Part shown: piece by piece, positions 11,506-23,200 of the stretch | Position numbering within the stretch: position 1 is the first letter of the stretch | How the letters are laid out: each line of letters opens with the position of its first letter | Assembly (NCBI GenBank): GCA_018398805.1 | Contig: JAGFBZ010000373.1 | Location: forward strand, 1,550,001-1,614,000 | DNA: 64,000 nt | Source: Hirundichthys speculiger | Taxonomy: Eukaryota > Chordata > Actinopteri > Beloniformes > Exocoetidae | Direction: 5' to 3' | The notes under the pieces: model-generated | Databases searched by the model: none | What the model was told of the DNA's origin: nothing | What the model saw: the letters and a program-made list of their open reading frames with translations, nothing else | Program-made: the position numbers and the translations under genes

Positions 11506-11663
11506 CTCAGAACCTTTATGACATCATCACGGGAGCCAAGCTCGTGATCATCTGACAGGTACACCCAGAAGCATTCCATTTCAGTTCACTTATACGATCT
11601 GTCTTTGACAAAGCAGCACTGGTTTTTTTCACACACCCAAGTAACACAGGTTTTAGCAGAAAC

Positions 11664-13235
11664 ATGCCTATTCTAAGTCTCGGTTTCTTTGTGGGATATG
11701 CAGTCATCAAGACTGTGAGAAAACTGTTTAAGGAAACTTTGAAGAAGAAATAAGGGGAACAGAAGTTGTTGAACAAGCAGTTCAAGACTTTATTGAAAGC
11801 TCAGTTGAAAATGCAGATGAAGACATTAAAGACTGCATAAAAAACTCAGATAAAAATTTAGATAAAGATGTTGCAGAGGATCTTCAAAGCTCAGTTGAAA
11901 ACATAGATGAAAATAAAGTTGAGGACATTATAGTTAGAAGCAGTATAAACCCAGTGGAATATCTTTTCAAAAGCTCAGCTGAAAACATAGATAAAGATGA
12001 AGTTGAGGACATATTTGAAGAGCCATTGGAATATCTTTTTAAAAGCTCAGCTGAAAACATAGATAAATATGACGTTGAGTACATATTTGAAGAGCCATTG
12101 GAATATCTTTTCAAAAGCTCAGCTGAAAACATAGATAAAGAGGAAGTTGGGGACATATTTGAAGACCCAGTGAAAAATCTTTTCAAAAGCTCAGCTGAAA
12201 ACACAGATGAAGAGGAAGTTGGGGACATATTGAAGCCATTGGAATATCTTTTAAAAGCTCAGCTGAAAACATAGATAAATATGAAGTTGAGTACATATTT
12301 GAAGAGCCATTGGAATATCTTTTCAAATGCTCAGCTGAAAACATAGATAAAGATGAAGATGGGGACATATTTGAAGACCCAGTGAAAAATCTTTTCAAAA
12401 GCTCAGCTGAAAACACGGATGAAGAGGAAGTTGAGTACATATTTGAAGACCCAGTGGAATATTCTTTTAAAAGCTCAGCTGAAAATGCAGATGAAGAGGA
12501 AGTTAAGGACCTATCTGAAGACCCAGTGGAATATTTTTTTAAAAACTCAGCTGATAAGGACCTATCTAAAGAACCAGTGGAATATTTTTTTAAAAACTCA
12601 GCTGATAAGGACCTATCTGAAGAACCAGTGGAATATTTTTTTAAAAACTCAGCTGATAAGGACCTATCTGAAGACCCAGTGGAATATTTTTTTAAAAACT
12701 CAGCTGATAAGGACCTATCTGAAGACCCAGTGGAATATTTTTTTAAAAACTCAGCTGATAAGGACCTATCTGAAGACCCAGTGGAATATTTTTTTAAAAA
12801 CTCAGCTGATAAGGACCTATCTGAAGAGCCAGTGGAACATTTTTTTAAATACTCAGCTGATAAAGACCTATCTGAAGATCCAGCAGAATATTTTCTTAAA
12901 GGCTCAGTTGAAAATGTAGATGAATATGCAGATGAGGACCTATCTGAAGACCCAGTGGAATATTTTTTTAAAAACTCAGCTGATAAAGACCTATCTGAAG
13001 ACCCAGCGGAATATTTTTTTAAAAATACTCAGCTGATAAAGACCTAACTGAAGACCCAGCAGAATATTTTCTTAAAAGCTCAGCTGAAAATGTAGATAAA
13101 TATGCAGTTGTAGACCTATCTGAAGACCCAGTGGAATATCTTTCCAAAAACTCAGCTGAAAACATAGCTAAAGATGAACATACAGACATGTTTGAAGAGG
13201 TAGTGAAATATATTTTTGAAACCCTTGTCAGGTGA
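11664..13235 (+). pseudogene. Repeat-protein gene, copy B (frameshifted, complete 3' end)
   Basis: The start is identical to copy A (MPILSLGFFVGYAVIKTVRKLF). A one-base loss near 11730 leads to TAA at 11751-11753 after 29 codons. Further net frame changes lie at about 12229-12256 (four bases missing) and near 13022 (two extra bases). Between them the 24- and 17-residue repeats remain clearly readable. The array runs beyond the point where copy A is truncated and ends in a less repetitive tail (EEVVKYIFETLVR) with TGA at 13233-13235, probably the ancestral C-terminus. All three lesions lie in or near A/T runs, so assembly indels are an alternative to real decay. Confidence 0.7.
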
Positions 13236-13289
13236 CCCGGAGAAAGTTGAAATCATCTCAGTTCTGTTGATGAGATTTTTTTCTAAGGC

Positions 13290-13870
13290 TGCGCTACACT
13301 GTAACAAATTTTCCTGTTAAATTACAGTACACTACTGGCAGCTAGAGTTGCCAGCTTCAAACTGTTATTCTACGGTGTGCCTACCGTGATCTACAACAAC
13401 AGTTTACTACTGTAAAAGTATTACAGTAGTAAACTGTTATTCTACGGTGTGCCTACCGTGATCTACAACAACAGTTTACTACTGTAAAAGTATTACAGTA
13501 GTAAACTGTTATTCTACGGTGTGCCTACCGTGATCTACAACAACAGTTTACTACTGTAAAAGTATTACAGTACTGTGCTGTAGAGAAAATAAACATTACA
13601 GTATTATACTGTCAGCTCTTTGGTCACCGTTATACTGTTATTTTACAGTTCCTACATTATTCTCAATTAACAACTGATTACTGTAAATGCGCAGCCTATT
13701 ACAGTAAAAATAAAATGCAGTATATTTCAATGATTATTTTAATTTACAAGAACATTCTGGGGTTATTTTAAATTTTCATTGTTTACTGTAGACAAGCATA
13801 ATACAGTGACCCGGGCGCTTTAGAATATCTAAAATTTCAATATTCACTGCAATCAAAATTAAAGCTGTTC
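13290..13870. repeat. ACTGTAA/TTACAGT repeat block with a 72-bp tandem array
   Basis: Three copies of a 72-bp unit start at 13359, 13431 and 13503 (each with AAACTGTTATTCTACGG ... TACTACTGTAAAAGTATTACAG). The flanks repeat the ACTGTAA and TTACAGT palindromic theme many times. I associate this pattern with the non-coding part of a fish mobile element that also carries the gene remnant at 15.3-16.8 kb; this link is an inference. Confidence 0.6.
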
Positions 13871-15240
13871 TGTGTAATCAATAAACAATTTACAAAGGAT
13901 ATAAATCACACAAATGTTTATTTAAATGGGCAGTGTCAACATGAATACTGGTACTGTAAAATACAAAAAAAAAAAAAAAAAATAATAAAACAAAAAATTG
14001 TTAGATGTCTCAGATAAACAAATCAAAGAGATTCTGAGTACCAAAATAAAAACAGCTAAATAGTGTCTGCTGGATACAATGCCAATAAACTAAAACTCTT
14101 AGATTGCATGTCATAAACCTTACCAAACAAGAAAGCACAACAAAAGTTGTAACTGTTTCCATATTATTGTTTTACGTACAGTGTCTTATCTTACCATATT
14201 GAACTTTACCTTGGATCAAACAATTGGGCCAAAAACTGAGGCGACTAATACAGAGTAAATAAGTGTTTAACCTATAATCAATTATGTGAGGAATGCTTAT
14301 GTGCTCTCAAAAGGCAGTTTAAAGTATCTACAGTATCTAAATTTACTCCTATGTTTTCACTGATGTCTGCAAATATGCATCATTAACAACATTTGAAACT
14401 ATGCATCAATAACAACATTTGTAAAAAAAAAAAAAAAAAAAAAAAACTTTTCCAAGATTTTGAAAATGTATATTAAGACCATCGTGAAAATACACATCAG
14501 TAAGAACTTGTTGAAAATAGGCATCAATTGCAACATTTGGCAAGAAACTGTAGGTAGGCTGTTTTTTCCCCACTTAAAATAGTTTTGTGAGGTACACATA
14601 TGTTCTATCAAAAAGCAGTTACATATACAGAATATAAATTTACTGCAATGTATTATCTTCTGTCTATGGAACCATACCTTAGTAAGAATTTCAATCAGTG
14701 GCAACATTTGGGGAAAAACTCTATCTAGACAGTTTTACCTCTTAAAATGGTCCTGTGAGGTTCATGTTTTACCTCTTAAAAAGAAGTCTCTGAGGTCGGC
14801 CTCTGTTTTACTTCTTAAAAGAGTTCTGTGACATAGGCTCATGTTTTACCTTTTAAAATAGTATGGTGAAGCTTGTGTGTAGCTCTTATACAAGTTCTGT
14901 GAGGTAGGCTGGTGTTTTACCACAAAAGAGTCCTGTGAGGCTTGTGTTTTACCTCTTAAAAGTAAATGCATGCTTATCTTTGTCTGAGTACGTGTGGACA
15001 GTCCTGATTCAAAGAGGAATCTTCTCAGTCAGGGAGAGATGATCGTCACCATGCTAGTCGTTGTTCCTCTTCCTGGCTTTATTATTGCCACTCTAAAACA
15101 ACAACAAACAAAATAATCAAAAATAACTCAGGGATGTACAATAACATTACATGCTTCTAAAGCTGATAATATCAAAGTCTTTCATTGTTTAATGTAGCAA
15201 TGTCAATCTGTCAGAACAACATGAAAAATTAAGAGCAGGA
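13871..15240. other. AT-rich non-coding stretch with degenerate tandem repeats
   Basis: An A tract lies at 13967-13982 and another at 14424-14446. From 14731 to 14961 a degenerate unit of about 45-60 bp repeats around TTTTACCTCTTAAAA and GTCCTGTGAGG. No coding signal is seen. It may be the 3' untranslated part of the minus-strand remnant just downstream. Confidence 0.4.
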
Positions 15241-15263
15241 GACAAGAGAGAGAGCTCACTTAC

Positions 15264-16814
15264 CTATATGAAGTCCCATTCAAATTCCATGATGTTTTCA
15301 GTAGTGTGGAGACATGTGTATTCACTGTGGTAGACTTCTTCTGGACCATCATATCCGTCTTCTTGGAGACACCCTTTCCTCGGACCGCCTTTGATCCTCT
15401 CTCTGGATTGATACCAATGAAGTACCTGAAATCAGAATAGTCTATGATCAGTGACTGAATGGAAAACTACATTTTGTAGTTAGAGATAGTCTGAGTTCTC
15501 TAGCACAAAGTGATATAACTACTTAATTGGTACTCATATAATGAGATATTTTATGTAATTTTGCAGCTTGATTTTCCTATCACATCTTTCTATAACTTGG
15601 AACTATTTTATCTACTGAACATTGCACTCAATGGAAGCCTATAGGCAGTGTGATCTGAGAAAATATTTTTAAGATACAGGACAGAAACAATCAAGCTGTA
15701 GAAATACTCAATATATGTTGTATTCTCATTTGAATGGTTCATGTTTTTTGTGTTGTGGTTTGAAATATTTTTGTAACCTGAACTAAGCCCCTGTGTTTTG
15801 CTTCTCATTTCTGATCACAAAGTCTGAATTCATATCTCTGTCAATATCAATAAGTAATAGATACCACCTTATGTTAGAAAATCCAAACTATCCCTGTTAG
15901 TGTGCAAAAGAATGGTCTGTGATTATTCAGGTTTCATTTTTCACTAAATAAATAAATAAAATTAAAAATCTACAATGATGACAAGGAAATGAAAGGAGTC
16001 TTACCTCTGAACGAATTCCAGAGGACAAGCTGCCTCTTCTTGATATTGAAGTTTGAATATATAGTAGATCACAAACACAGCAGCCAGTCCCGTCAGAAAG
16101 GATGGTGTGATGCCCTCAGATATTACACCACCCTCCAGAGTGACCATCCAGCATGCAATAGTGACTTGCCCTGTTCCACCTGAAACTTCAAGTAATAGCA
16201 ACATCAGCAACGTTGTTTACTTTATGTACACATCTATAAAGCGTCAGAACAATGACCAGTCTGATATATGAAACAATGAAAATGAAATGCTCACCAAGCA
16301 GTATCAGATGAGGGCTTGCAGGAGGAGAGATGGTTGCCTCAATGACACCTGGAAAGAACAAAAACATTATGAAAGAAATAAACAATTACTAGGTGAGAAT
16401 AACCTTTACCTGCTGTAAAAAATTTGATATGGCATTCAGTATTTAAAACACATGGTGAGAAAGAGAATATAAACTTACATCTGCAAGAAGGACCAGCCCT
16501 GTTAGCTTCTCTCCAAAGTGTGCCATGAGCAGCTGATCAATGCAAAGTGCCATCTCTGTATCTTCACTATTAGAGAGGAAATCTTTGACATCTTTGTTTG
16601 TAGGTTTTCCCCTGAAGTATTCTGTGATTGATCTCCTACATTCCTCCATACTGAGTTCCAAACTACGAAGCACATTGATGTCTGTAAGCAACTCAGAATG
16701 GGCGTAGATGTTCCTCTGAATGAAAAAAAAAGGCCATTTGCTTTTCATATCTTCAATGATTTGGCAAGGTCTTGCAGATGATCTCTTTGATTTCCTCACT
16801 CAAGTTTGCCTTTC
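15264..16814 (-). pseudogene. Remnant of a fish SAMD3-like / transposon-associated gene, last four exons
   Basis: Four minus-strand exons with consensus splice sites are visible: about 16814-16479, 16348-16295, 16179-16005 and 15425-15264. The first holds IIEDMKSKWPFFF and LLTDINV. The second holds ISPPASPHLILLG. The third holds FLTGLAAVFVIYYIFKLQY and EEAACPLEFVQR. The last holds INPERGSKA and KGVSKKTDMMVQKKS. I recall this order from a multi-copy fish family often annotated as sterile-alpha-motif-domain 3-like; its function is unknown. Defects are an in-frame TGA at the start of the first exon and a frameshift before the C-terminal EFEWDFI. The N-terminal exons are absent from the window. 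It lies inside unit B, in the segment missing from unit A. Confidence 0.55.
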
Positions 16815-17495
16815 TGGAATGAAGGGAGAGAATGGTGAAGAATTATCACCAGGGTGCCATGAACAGTGTACTCAATCAGGAGAATCTGCTAGATTACTAC
16901 CCCTTGCCTAACACAACAATAGCTTCTCTGCATCACTGTAAGGCTCCCACATAGTCTAGGCCTGACCGCACATTTGTATTCATGTCTGTAAATGTAAAAA
17001 ATGTGGAAAAGTTTTGAAAAGTCCGACTGCAATCTGGCAAAACAAACTTGAAAGTTAAATTTGGTGTATTTTTATGAATTCTCGTGTGCCTCACATAAAC
17101 CAGTATTGTGGCACAGTTACTGTATGACTACAGACCTCACAGGGAAACATTGCTGCCAATGGGAAAAACATGAAGTAACCTACATTGTTGTCAGACTTCT
17201 ACTCCTGATTGTCATTTCCATGCCATCAGCTTTCAAAATTAGTGTTGACTTAACCAAATATATAATCAAACATATTATGCATTGATTTTACTTAGGCTAA
17301 AATATGTCAACAAGAACCCCAGTATAATTGCTGGCTGCTTTTCTGTAAGTCAACATCTGTATCACAGCTCACACTGAAAATTCTCTTTGTTGGCTTTTAA
17401 ATTGGTGAAAGAAATTGATGTTGTGATTTATGTAAATGCTAACATTATCACCTGGCTCTCCTCTCAAACACAAACCACCAAATCACATAAAATTA
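16815..17495. other. Non-coding, no supported feature
   Basis: This is AT-rich sequence upstream (on the minus strand) of the SAMD3-like remnant. I see no matching earlier exon. Homology to the 3' flank of gene A begins at about 17496. Confidence 0.4.
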
Positions 17496-18062
17496 TTCCA
17501 TCACCATTCCAAGTTAACTTTGTAAATGTATTTTTATGGAATTTGCAGGGTTAATCCAAGAAAATTCACAGATGATTCAAAACAGTTTGCATTTGATAAA
17601 ATATTTTTTTCCAGCAGACCACTTTTCATCCGTCCAACAACAACCTACGTTACCAATTTATTCCTGCTGGTGTATGTGCGTGTGTCTGTGTGGTGCACAG
17701 GAGAGCAACTAACGTACCGTTAAACAAAATAAATTCAACATGTCAACATGTCGCAGTCTAATCATTACAAAAATCATTACACCTCATGCAGAAGTTGGTT
17801 TACCAAACAAGGATTGGCGTTAGCTTACTTGCCTTAACTCAATGTTTAACAAATTTCATTCAAACTCGACAGAAAGTAAAATCAAACTCACCACAGCATC
17901 TCTGTTAGTTATTTCAGTGTTTCATCATCCACCACTGTAGTTTGCTCGTAATAATCCCTTAATTCAGTGGTCTTCAACCAGGGGTCCGTGACCCCTAGGG
18001 GGGCCGCGGAGGTACTGCAGGGGTCCTCCAATTAAAAAGAAATAAAGGCAATTTTAACCAAG

Positions 18063-18068
18063 TAAAAA

Positions 18069-18154
<86 letters not shown>
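18063..18154. repeat. (AT)n microsatellite
   Basis: A poly-A run is followed by nearly uninterrupted AT dinucleotides. Length is likely polymorphic and may be unreliable in the assembly. Confidence 0.9.
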
Positions 18155-18158
<4 letters not shown>

Positions 18159-19235
18159 CTCAACGATTAAATTTTTAATCGCGCGCATTATTTCCTGATT
18201 AACGCGCTTATCGCATTGTATACGCAAATCAAATAATGAATCAAAGTGTGTAAAATCCCTTTTATTTAAATGTTCTGCTGCCATATGAACTAAAGTGCTA
18301 TAACATTTGTTGTTCAAACACTTTTAACATCAGCCTGTCAGTAACACATATTTAGTGTAAACTCATCTTAAAAAAATGTAAATAAATAAAGCTTATTGCC
18401 ACTGCTGGGGCATTAATGTCATCCTATGTTTTAAAAAATTAAAAAAAGCTACAAACAAAATCCAACAAAATGATTGTTCTCAGCACAATCAGAACATTAA
18501 AACAGGTAATTTCTGAGGTAACAGCAGAAACTTTTAACGGGGAGTTCAACTGGCAGTTGTTACAAATAACCTTGTTTCTGTCGAATTCCTTCTGGGAGAA
18601 TTTTAAAAGGAAAATGTCATGTTACATGTCCATCATGTAACTTTACCAATTCGGTATCATTCATTCTTTCTATTTTCAATTGTCAATCAAAAATTAAAAA
18701 ATTAAAAAGTGGAATTTAAATAGTTTTTCGTTTTTTAATTTTATAAGAACTAAAAAAGGAAAAAATGCCTGTTTTTTTTTTTTAATATTTCAATTTTAGA
18801 CTTGGATCAAAAATACGAAATGAAAAAAATGGTCCAGTCCAATGACTGGACTTTCTGTTGTCATTACACATCGGTGCCACTAGATGGAGCCGCACTGAAG
18901 TAACCAGTAAGAGAATAGCATGACAGTGAACACATGAAGAGATCTGGTGTAACATGGAGGAACGACGCGAAAGTTTTGTTGCAGTCCAGAATTTTCTTTT
19001 TCAGACAGAATTGTTAATATTGCCACCTGAGTTGGTACCCGAACTGTTAAGTATACAGATTATTATCGTTTTTCATGTCTGTTCTAGGTTTTTCGCATGT
19101 TTACCTGCCAATGTTTCTGGTTCCGGCCAGTAACCGACCTTTCAAAAAAAAGCATATGAGCGCGTTAACTAAAATAATTGTCAGCGTTAATAAATGAATG
19201 CGTTAACGCGATAATAACGCGTTAACTGCCCAGTA
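18154..19235. mobile_element. TAGGGCT...-type hAT-like element (copy 1, nested)
   Basis: It begins TAGGGCTCAACGATTAAA and ends GTTAACTGCCCAG. Along its length it matches the better preserved copy at 56931-58039, including the internal CTGCCATATGAACTA and CACTAGATGGAGCCGCAC blocks. No transposase frame is left. Confidence 0.7.
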
Positions 19236-19422
19236 ATGGAAATAACAAATAAAATACATCTAAAAGTTATTATAAGCAGGCTTAAAATACACATAAAAAA
19301 AAGTTTACAAGGTTTTTCTCTCATCCAAGTCCCGGGCTAAAAAAGTTGAAGACCCTTTAATTCACCTGCTAGATGTAAATACGTTCCTCAAGGACGTCCC
19401 CTCGCCTTGCTGGCCTCGCTGG

Positions 19423-19983
19423 CAGTGTTGCAGATTGGTCCGCCCAATTGGGCTACTTTTGATTACCATTGTGCGGGTATACACAATTGGGCGCTTTTAC
19501 CAAATATTGTGAAAACAGCACAACAAACTTTTATTTTATGGTTTCTATTGTATTTATGGTTTAAAAACAGTACAAATACAAAATTTAGTATATTGTGACG
19601 TCTCCTCAACAAACCTTAGTACGCCGATGCAGAAGTCTGAGGCAGAAGCCCGCTCTAAGTGGTAGGCTATTCTGTTAGAAAAATAAGTAGGCTATCATGC
19701 CGAAGTGGGGAAACTATAAGAAATGGTATTTACGTGGTTGATGTTACTGCTGCTGTGTTAACTTGGCCCTGGCACTGGGATAAATGATGTGCATTTTTGC
19801 ACATTTTCTGTGACATGCACTATAATAAAATACAACTTTTTATTTAGGCTTAATTGTTTAATACTGTAAATGCATTTAAATCTCTTTTCGTATGAAAACA
19901 CTTATTGGGCGGGGTTTTCCTGAAGTGGGCGGGTTTTGGAACACGATTGGGCGGAAATTGCTCAACCAAATCTGGCAACACTG
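19423..19983 (+). mobile_element. hAT-type non-autonomous element, both ends present (copy 4)
   Basis: The left end is CAGTGTTGCAGATTGG and the right end is CAAATCTGGCAACACTG, 561 bp in all. The right flank is GGTTAGAG (19984-19991), but the left flank is unrelated. GGTTAGAG instead precedes the distant left terminus at 2918. The right end of a larger composite element is therefore placed here. Confidence 0.75.
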
Positions 19984-20233
19984 GGTTAGAGCGGCGGAGT
20001 GATACAAGGTGGCGTGACATTCAACAGTGGAGTCTGTCCTCTGAATCTTTGTTTTTAACGGGAATTTAAGTAAACATTACCAGTTACGTCCACGGAGCAG
20101 TTTTAGGTTTTAGAAAGTCATAGTTAACACTTGTATAGCTCCAAATCGGTGCTGAACAAACTGTTGGTTAGCCTTATATGTGCATCTTGACCGAAACGAA
20201 CCTCGTCATCGCAACTATCTTTCTCCGCAGGAC

Positions 20234-23200
20234 ATGTTACTTGCAGTTTTGACAGTTTCTTCTGTTATTCTTGGTGAGTGTGACTCAACTTTTATTAAAA
20301 CTTATACTTAATATTGATGTGGCAGAGAGTACTTGATAGTATTTCAGATGAAATGTGTTAACTGTTTAACAGTCTCGGTTCACGGACTGAGAACAATTGG
20401 TACAACTGACAGTTGTAGCCTATTGTTCTCAAATTGAAGACAGGCTGTTTTTGAAGTCAATGCATCTATGTGTTCATCCTTTTACATTTTCTTCTGCGTA
20501 TGAGGAGGAAGGTTTAACGGTAATTATTATGAAACAATGGTCTGAACACACTTCCCTTAACCATCTTCCATGATTACGCCTCGGGGTAAGGGTTACCAAA
20601 CCAGTCCAGACATGAAGTGACTGTACCTGCAATTAAAATGTGAAGCCAAACTGTAATCGCAGGAAAACTTGAATCCTATGAAGAAAAGCACCAACCGCAT
20701 TTTTCATTACAATATGATAATACATACATTAACTGGATGACAATTTGATGTATTTCATGATATGATTCTGATTTGATATGAAACGATATCATCTGTTAAT
20801 TGAACACTGTCACTTTCATTCATATCAAATCACAGTAAGTAAATAAGATATTCACTGTAAACATGATCTTCACTGTAAATGCACTCTCACTTATGTTTGG
20901 CTACCATCTGCTGGAGTTATTTATTTATTTTTATTTTTTTAATATGAAGTGATTCAGGATTGGAGATTGATTCTTGAACATTTACATACATAGATACACA
21001 TTATCCATACCCGTTTAGTCCTATCTAGGGTCAGGGGGATCTGCTGGAGCCTATCCCAGCTATCTTTGGGCAAAAGGCAGGGGTACACCCTGGACAGGTC
21101 TCCAGTCCATCGCAGGGCCACATGTAGACGAACACCCATGCACACTCACAATCACTCCTACAATTTAGAACCACCAATTAACCTAACATGCATGTCTTTG
21201 GAGTGTGGGAGGAAGCCAGAGTATTTATTTATTATCGGCCCGATAATTATCGTGCACCCCTACTTACAGACATTTAAAGCCTCATAGTTTCCGTCCTGCT
21301 CTGCCTTCCTGTCCAGCACAAAGCTGGGTGATGTGTCTGTGTAGGTTCTGCAGAAATTATTTATGTGCCTTTAACTGTAAACTCTGATTAAATTTCCCCT
21401 CTCTTTAAATTTGTGGAAATGAACCAGACACAAAATTATTATGGTTATTCGTATACTCAGTTGATCCAGAAATAATTCTCTGTTTTTAAAAGTGTTTGGC
21501 ATTATCTGTGGTTTCAGGTTTATTGAAGTTACTCAATAATAATTTCTCTATGTCTATCAGACTCCTTACTCCATCTTCATGTCTCTTGTTCTCTTACATA
21601 AGGTACTTCCATGGGTGCGAAGTATTTTGAAAAATGTTATGGCCAGAATTTCAAAATGCCAGATTCTTATTCACCTCCTTTTTACGAAGGACCACTGTAC
21701 TTCACTCCATTAAAAGATGGAACAAGAAAAGCAATATTGGAAAATGGAGAGGTAAGCTTACTGGGATTTTCTCTTTACTACTATTGTAGTGAACCACTTG
21801 CAAGGCCAGGGAGCTCATTTACAACTGCTGTGTTCATTAAAAAATGAACCCTGAAAGAGTGTGGAAACTTTGACCCATCCCTAAAAACATCTGTGGCAAA
21901 GTGGCAAAGCAGATTGTGAGGTGGTGAATCGATTTAAACACAAGTGACATCTTTATATATGTGACAATATCTAAAACATATTGTTTTACTACCTGTTGTA
22001 TGTTACTTATAGATTTACGTATTCATAAACATTTAAAGCAGTGTTATTATTGGTGTGTATGACGGAGACCTATAACTATTACATTAGGTCTTTTCAAGTA
22101 GTTGATTTGAGTCTAAAATCAAACTGCATTCATTTCTAGAGTGCAGCACAGAAACCAGACTAAAGCTATTGACTCTTGAAGTCATTTGCAAAGTGCGCTA
22201 CAATTGTAAGAGTTCCTGATTTACTTTATTTTATTTTATTTTTTTTATCATTGGTGTAGACACACTTTGGAGGCAGGTTGAGTGCAGAAATCATCTGATT
22301 GGTGTAATCATATCAATACTTTCAACATAATAAACAGCACTCAAAGTATCTTTCCTTTAGTGTGATTCACCCTGAAGAGTCACTGATCAGTGGCCTATTT
22401 TCAATGTAATAAGATCTACGAGGTGCTTTGCATGTACTGTTAAGATGTAGGAATGTAGGGGACAGAATAGTTGATTCATCTGTAAGGGCACATTCCACAA
22501 TTAATGTAATGTAGAAAGAGACAATTGGATGAGAATACCATAAGAGTAACCTAATGATGTTTTCTAAATCCGAAACTTTTTTTTTCTTACAACTTTCAGG
22601 CAAAGGACCCACGCATCAAAGTGACAAGCACCTCAGTTGTCTTGACAGATTTGAATGAAAAAGATAATGGATACTTTGGAATATCATTTAGTACTGGTGA
22701 TGTATTTACTGTGATCAGGCTGGAAATCTTGGGTAAGAATATCACACTTAACTTTGCATTTCGGCTATATCAAAAGATATAAAGAAGTCAAAAGACTGAA
22801 TAGAGCTTGCAGTTTTATTAGTCTTGTCTAGTATTCTTAAATATAAACTCAATCTCCAGAACAAAAATATTTACATGTAATATATTAATCCATTTGAACC
22901 TTATTTATCACACATGTGTGCAAATGAAAGAGTTTTCATCATCCTCATTGATCAACACATTCTGTTTAGAAAATTTTGAGTTTAATACAAGCAACACACT
23001 CAAGATAACTCTGGGAGAGAAGCATGTTTACCATTTTAGAATATCATTCTTCTTTTTAATGACACAGTTTTACCATTTGGAAACTGAGAATACTTATTGT
23101 TACAATGTTGCTAGAAACATTGGGGTCTATTCTTGTCTAAATACAACATTTCAGCTGCAACAGGTTACTGTTATCATTACCCGATTGTTGTCTTCATGAT

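Larger units (their letters stand above)
7630..13235. repeat. Tandem duplication unit B, up to the end of gene copy B
   Basis: This repeats unit A from 2235 onward with a constant 5,395-bp offset for the first kilobase, then with small indels, a 1,122-bp hAT-like insertion at 10384-11505, and differences in repeat number within the gene. Homology to unit A resumes downstream at 17496-19866. The intervening 13.03-17.49 kb therefore appears to have been deleted from unit A. Confidence 0.85.
17966..19355. mobile_element. hAT-like element with nested second hAT-like element
   Basis: The ends read AGTGGTCTTCAACCAGGGG and, inverted, GTTGAAGACC. TTAATTC lies on both sides (17959-17965 and 19357-19363). 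The corresponding place in unit A (near 7044) has a single CTTTAATTC, an empty site, so the insertion is younger than the duplication. The element is filled by an AT microsatellite (18063-18154) and a complete second element (18154-19235). Confidence 0.75.

Noticed and set aside
13359..13574. 72-bp tandem array having the same period as the 24-codon protein repeats
   Set aside because: The sequences are unrelated and this array has stops in all frames. The shared period is taken as coincidence.
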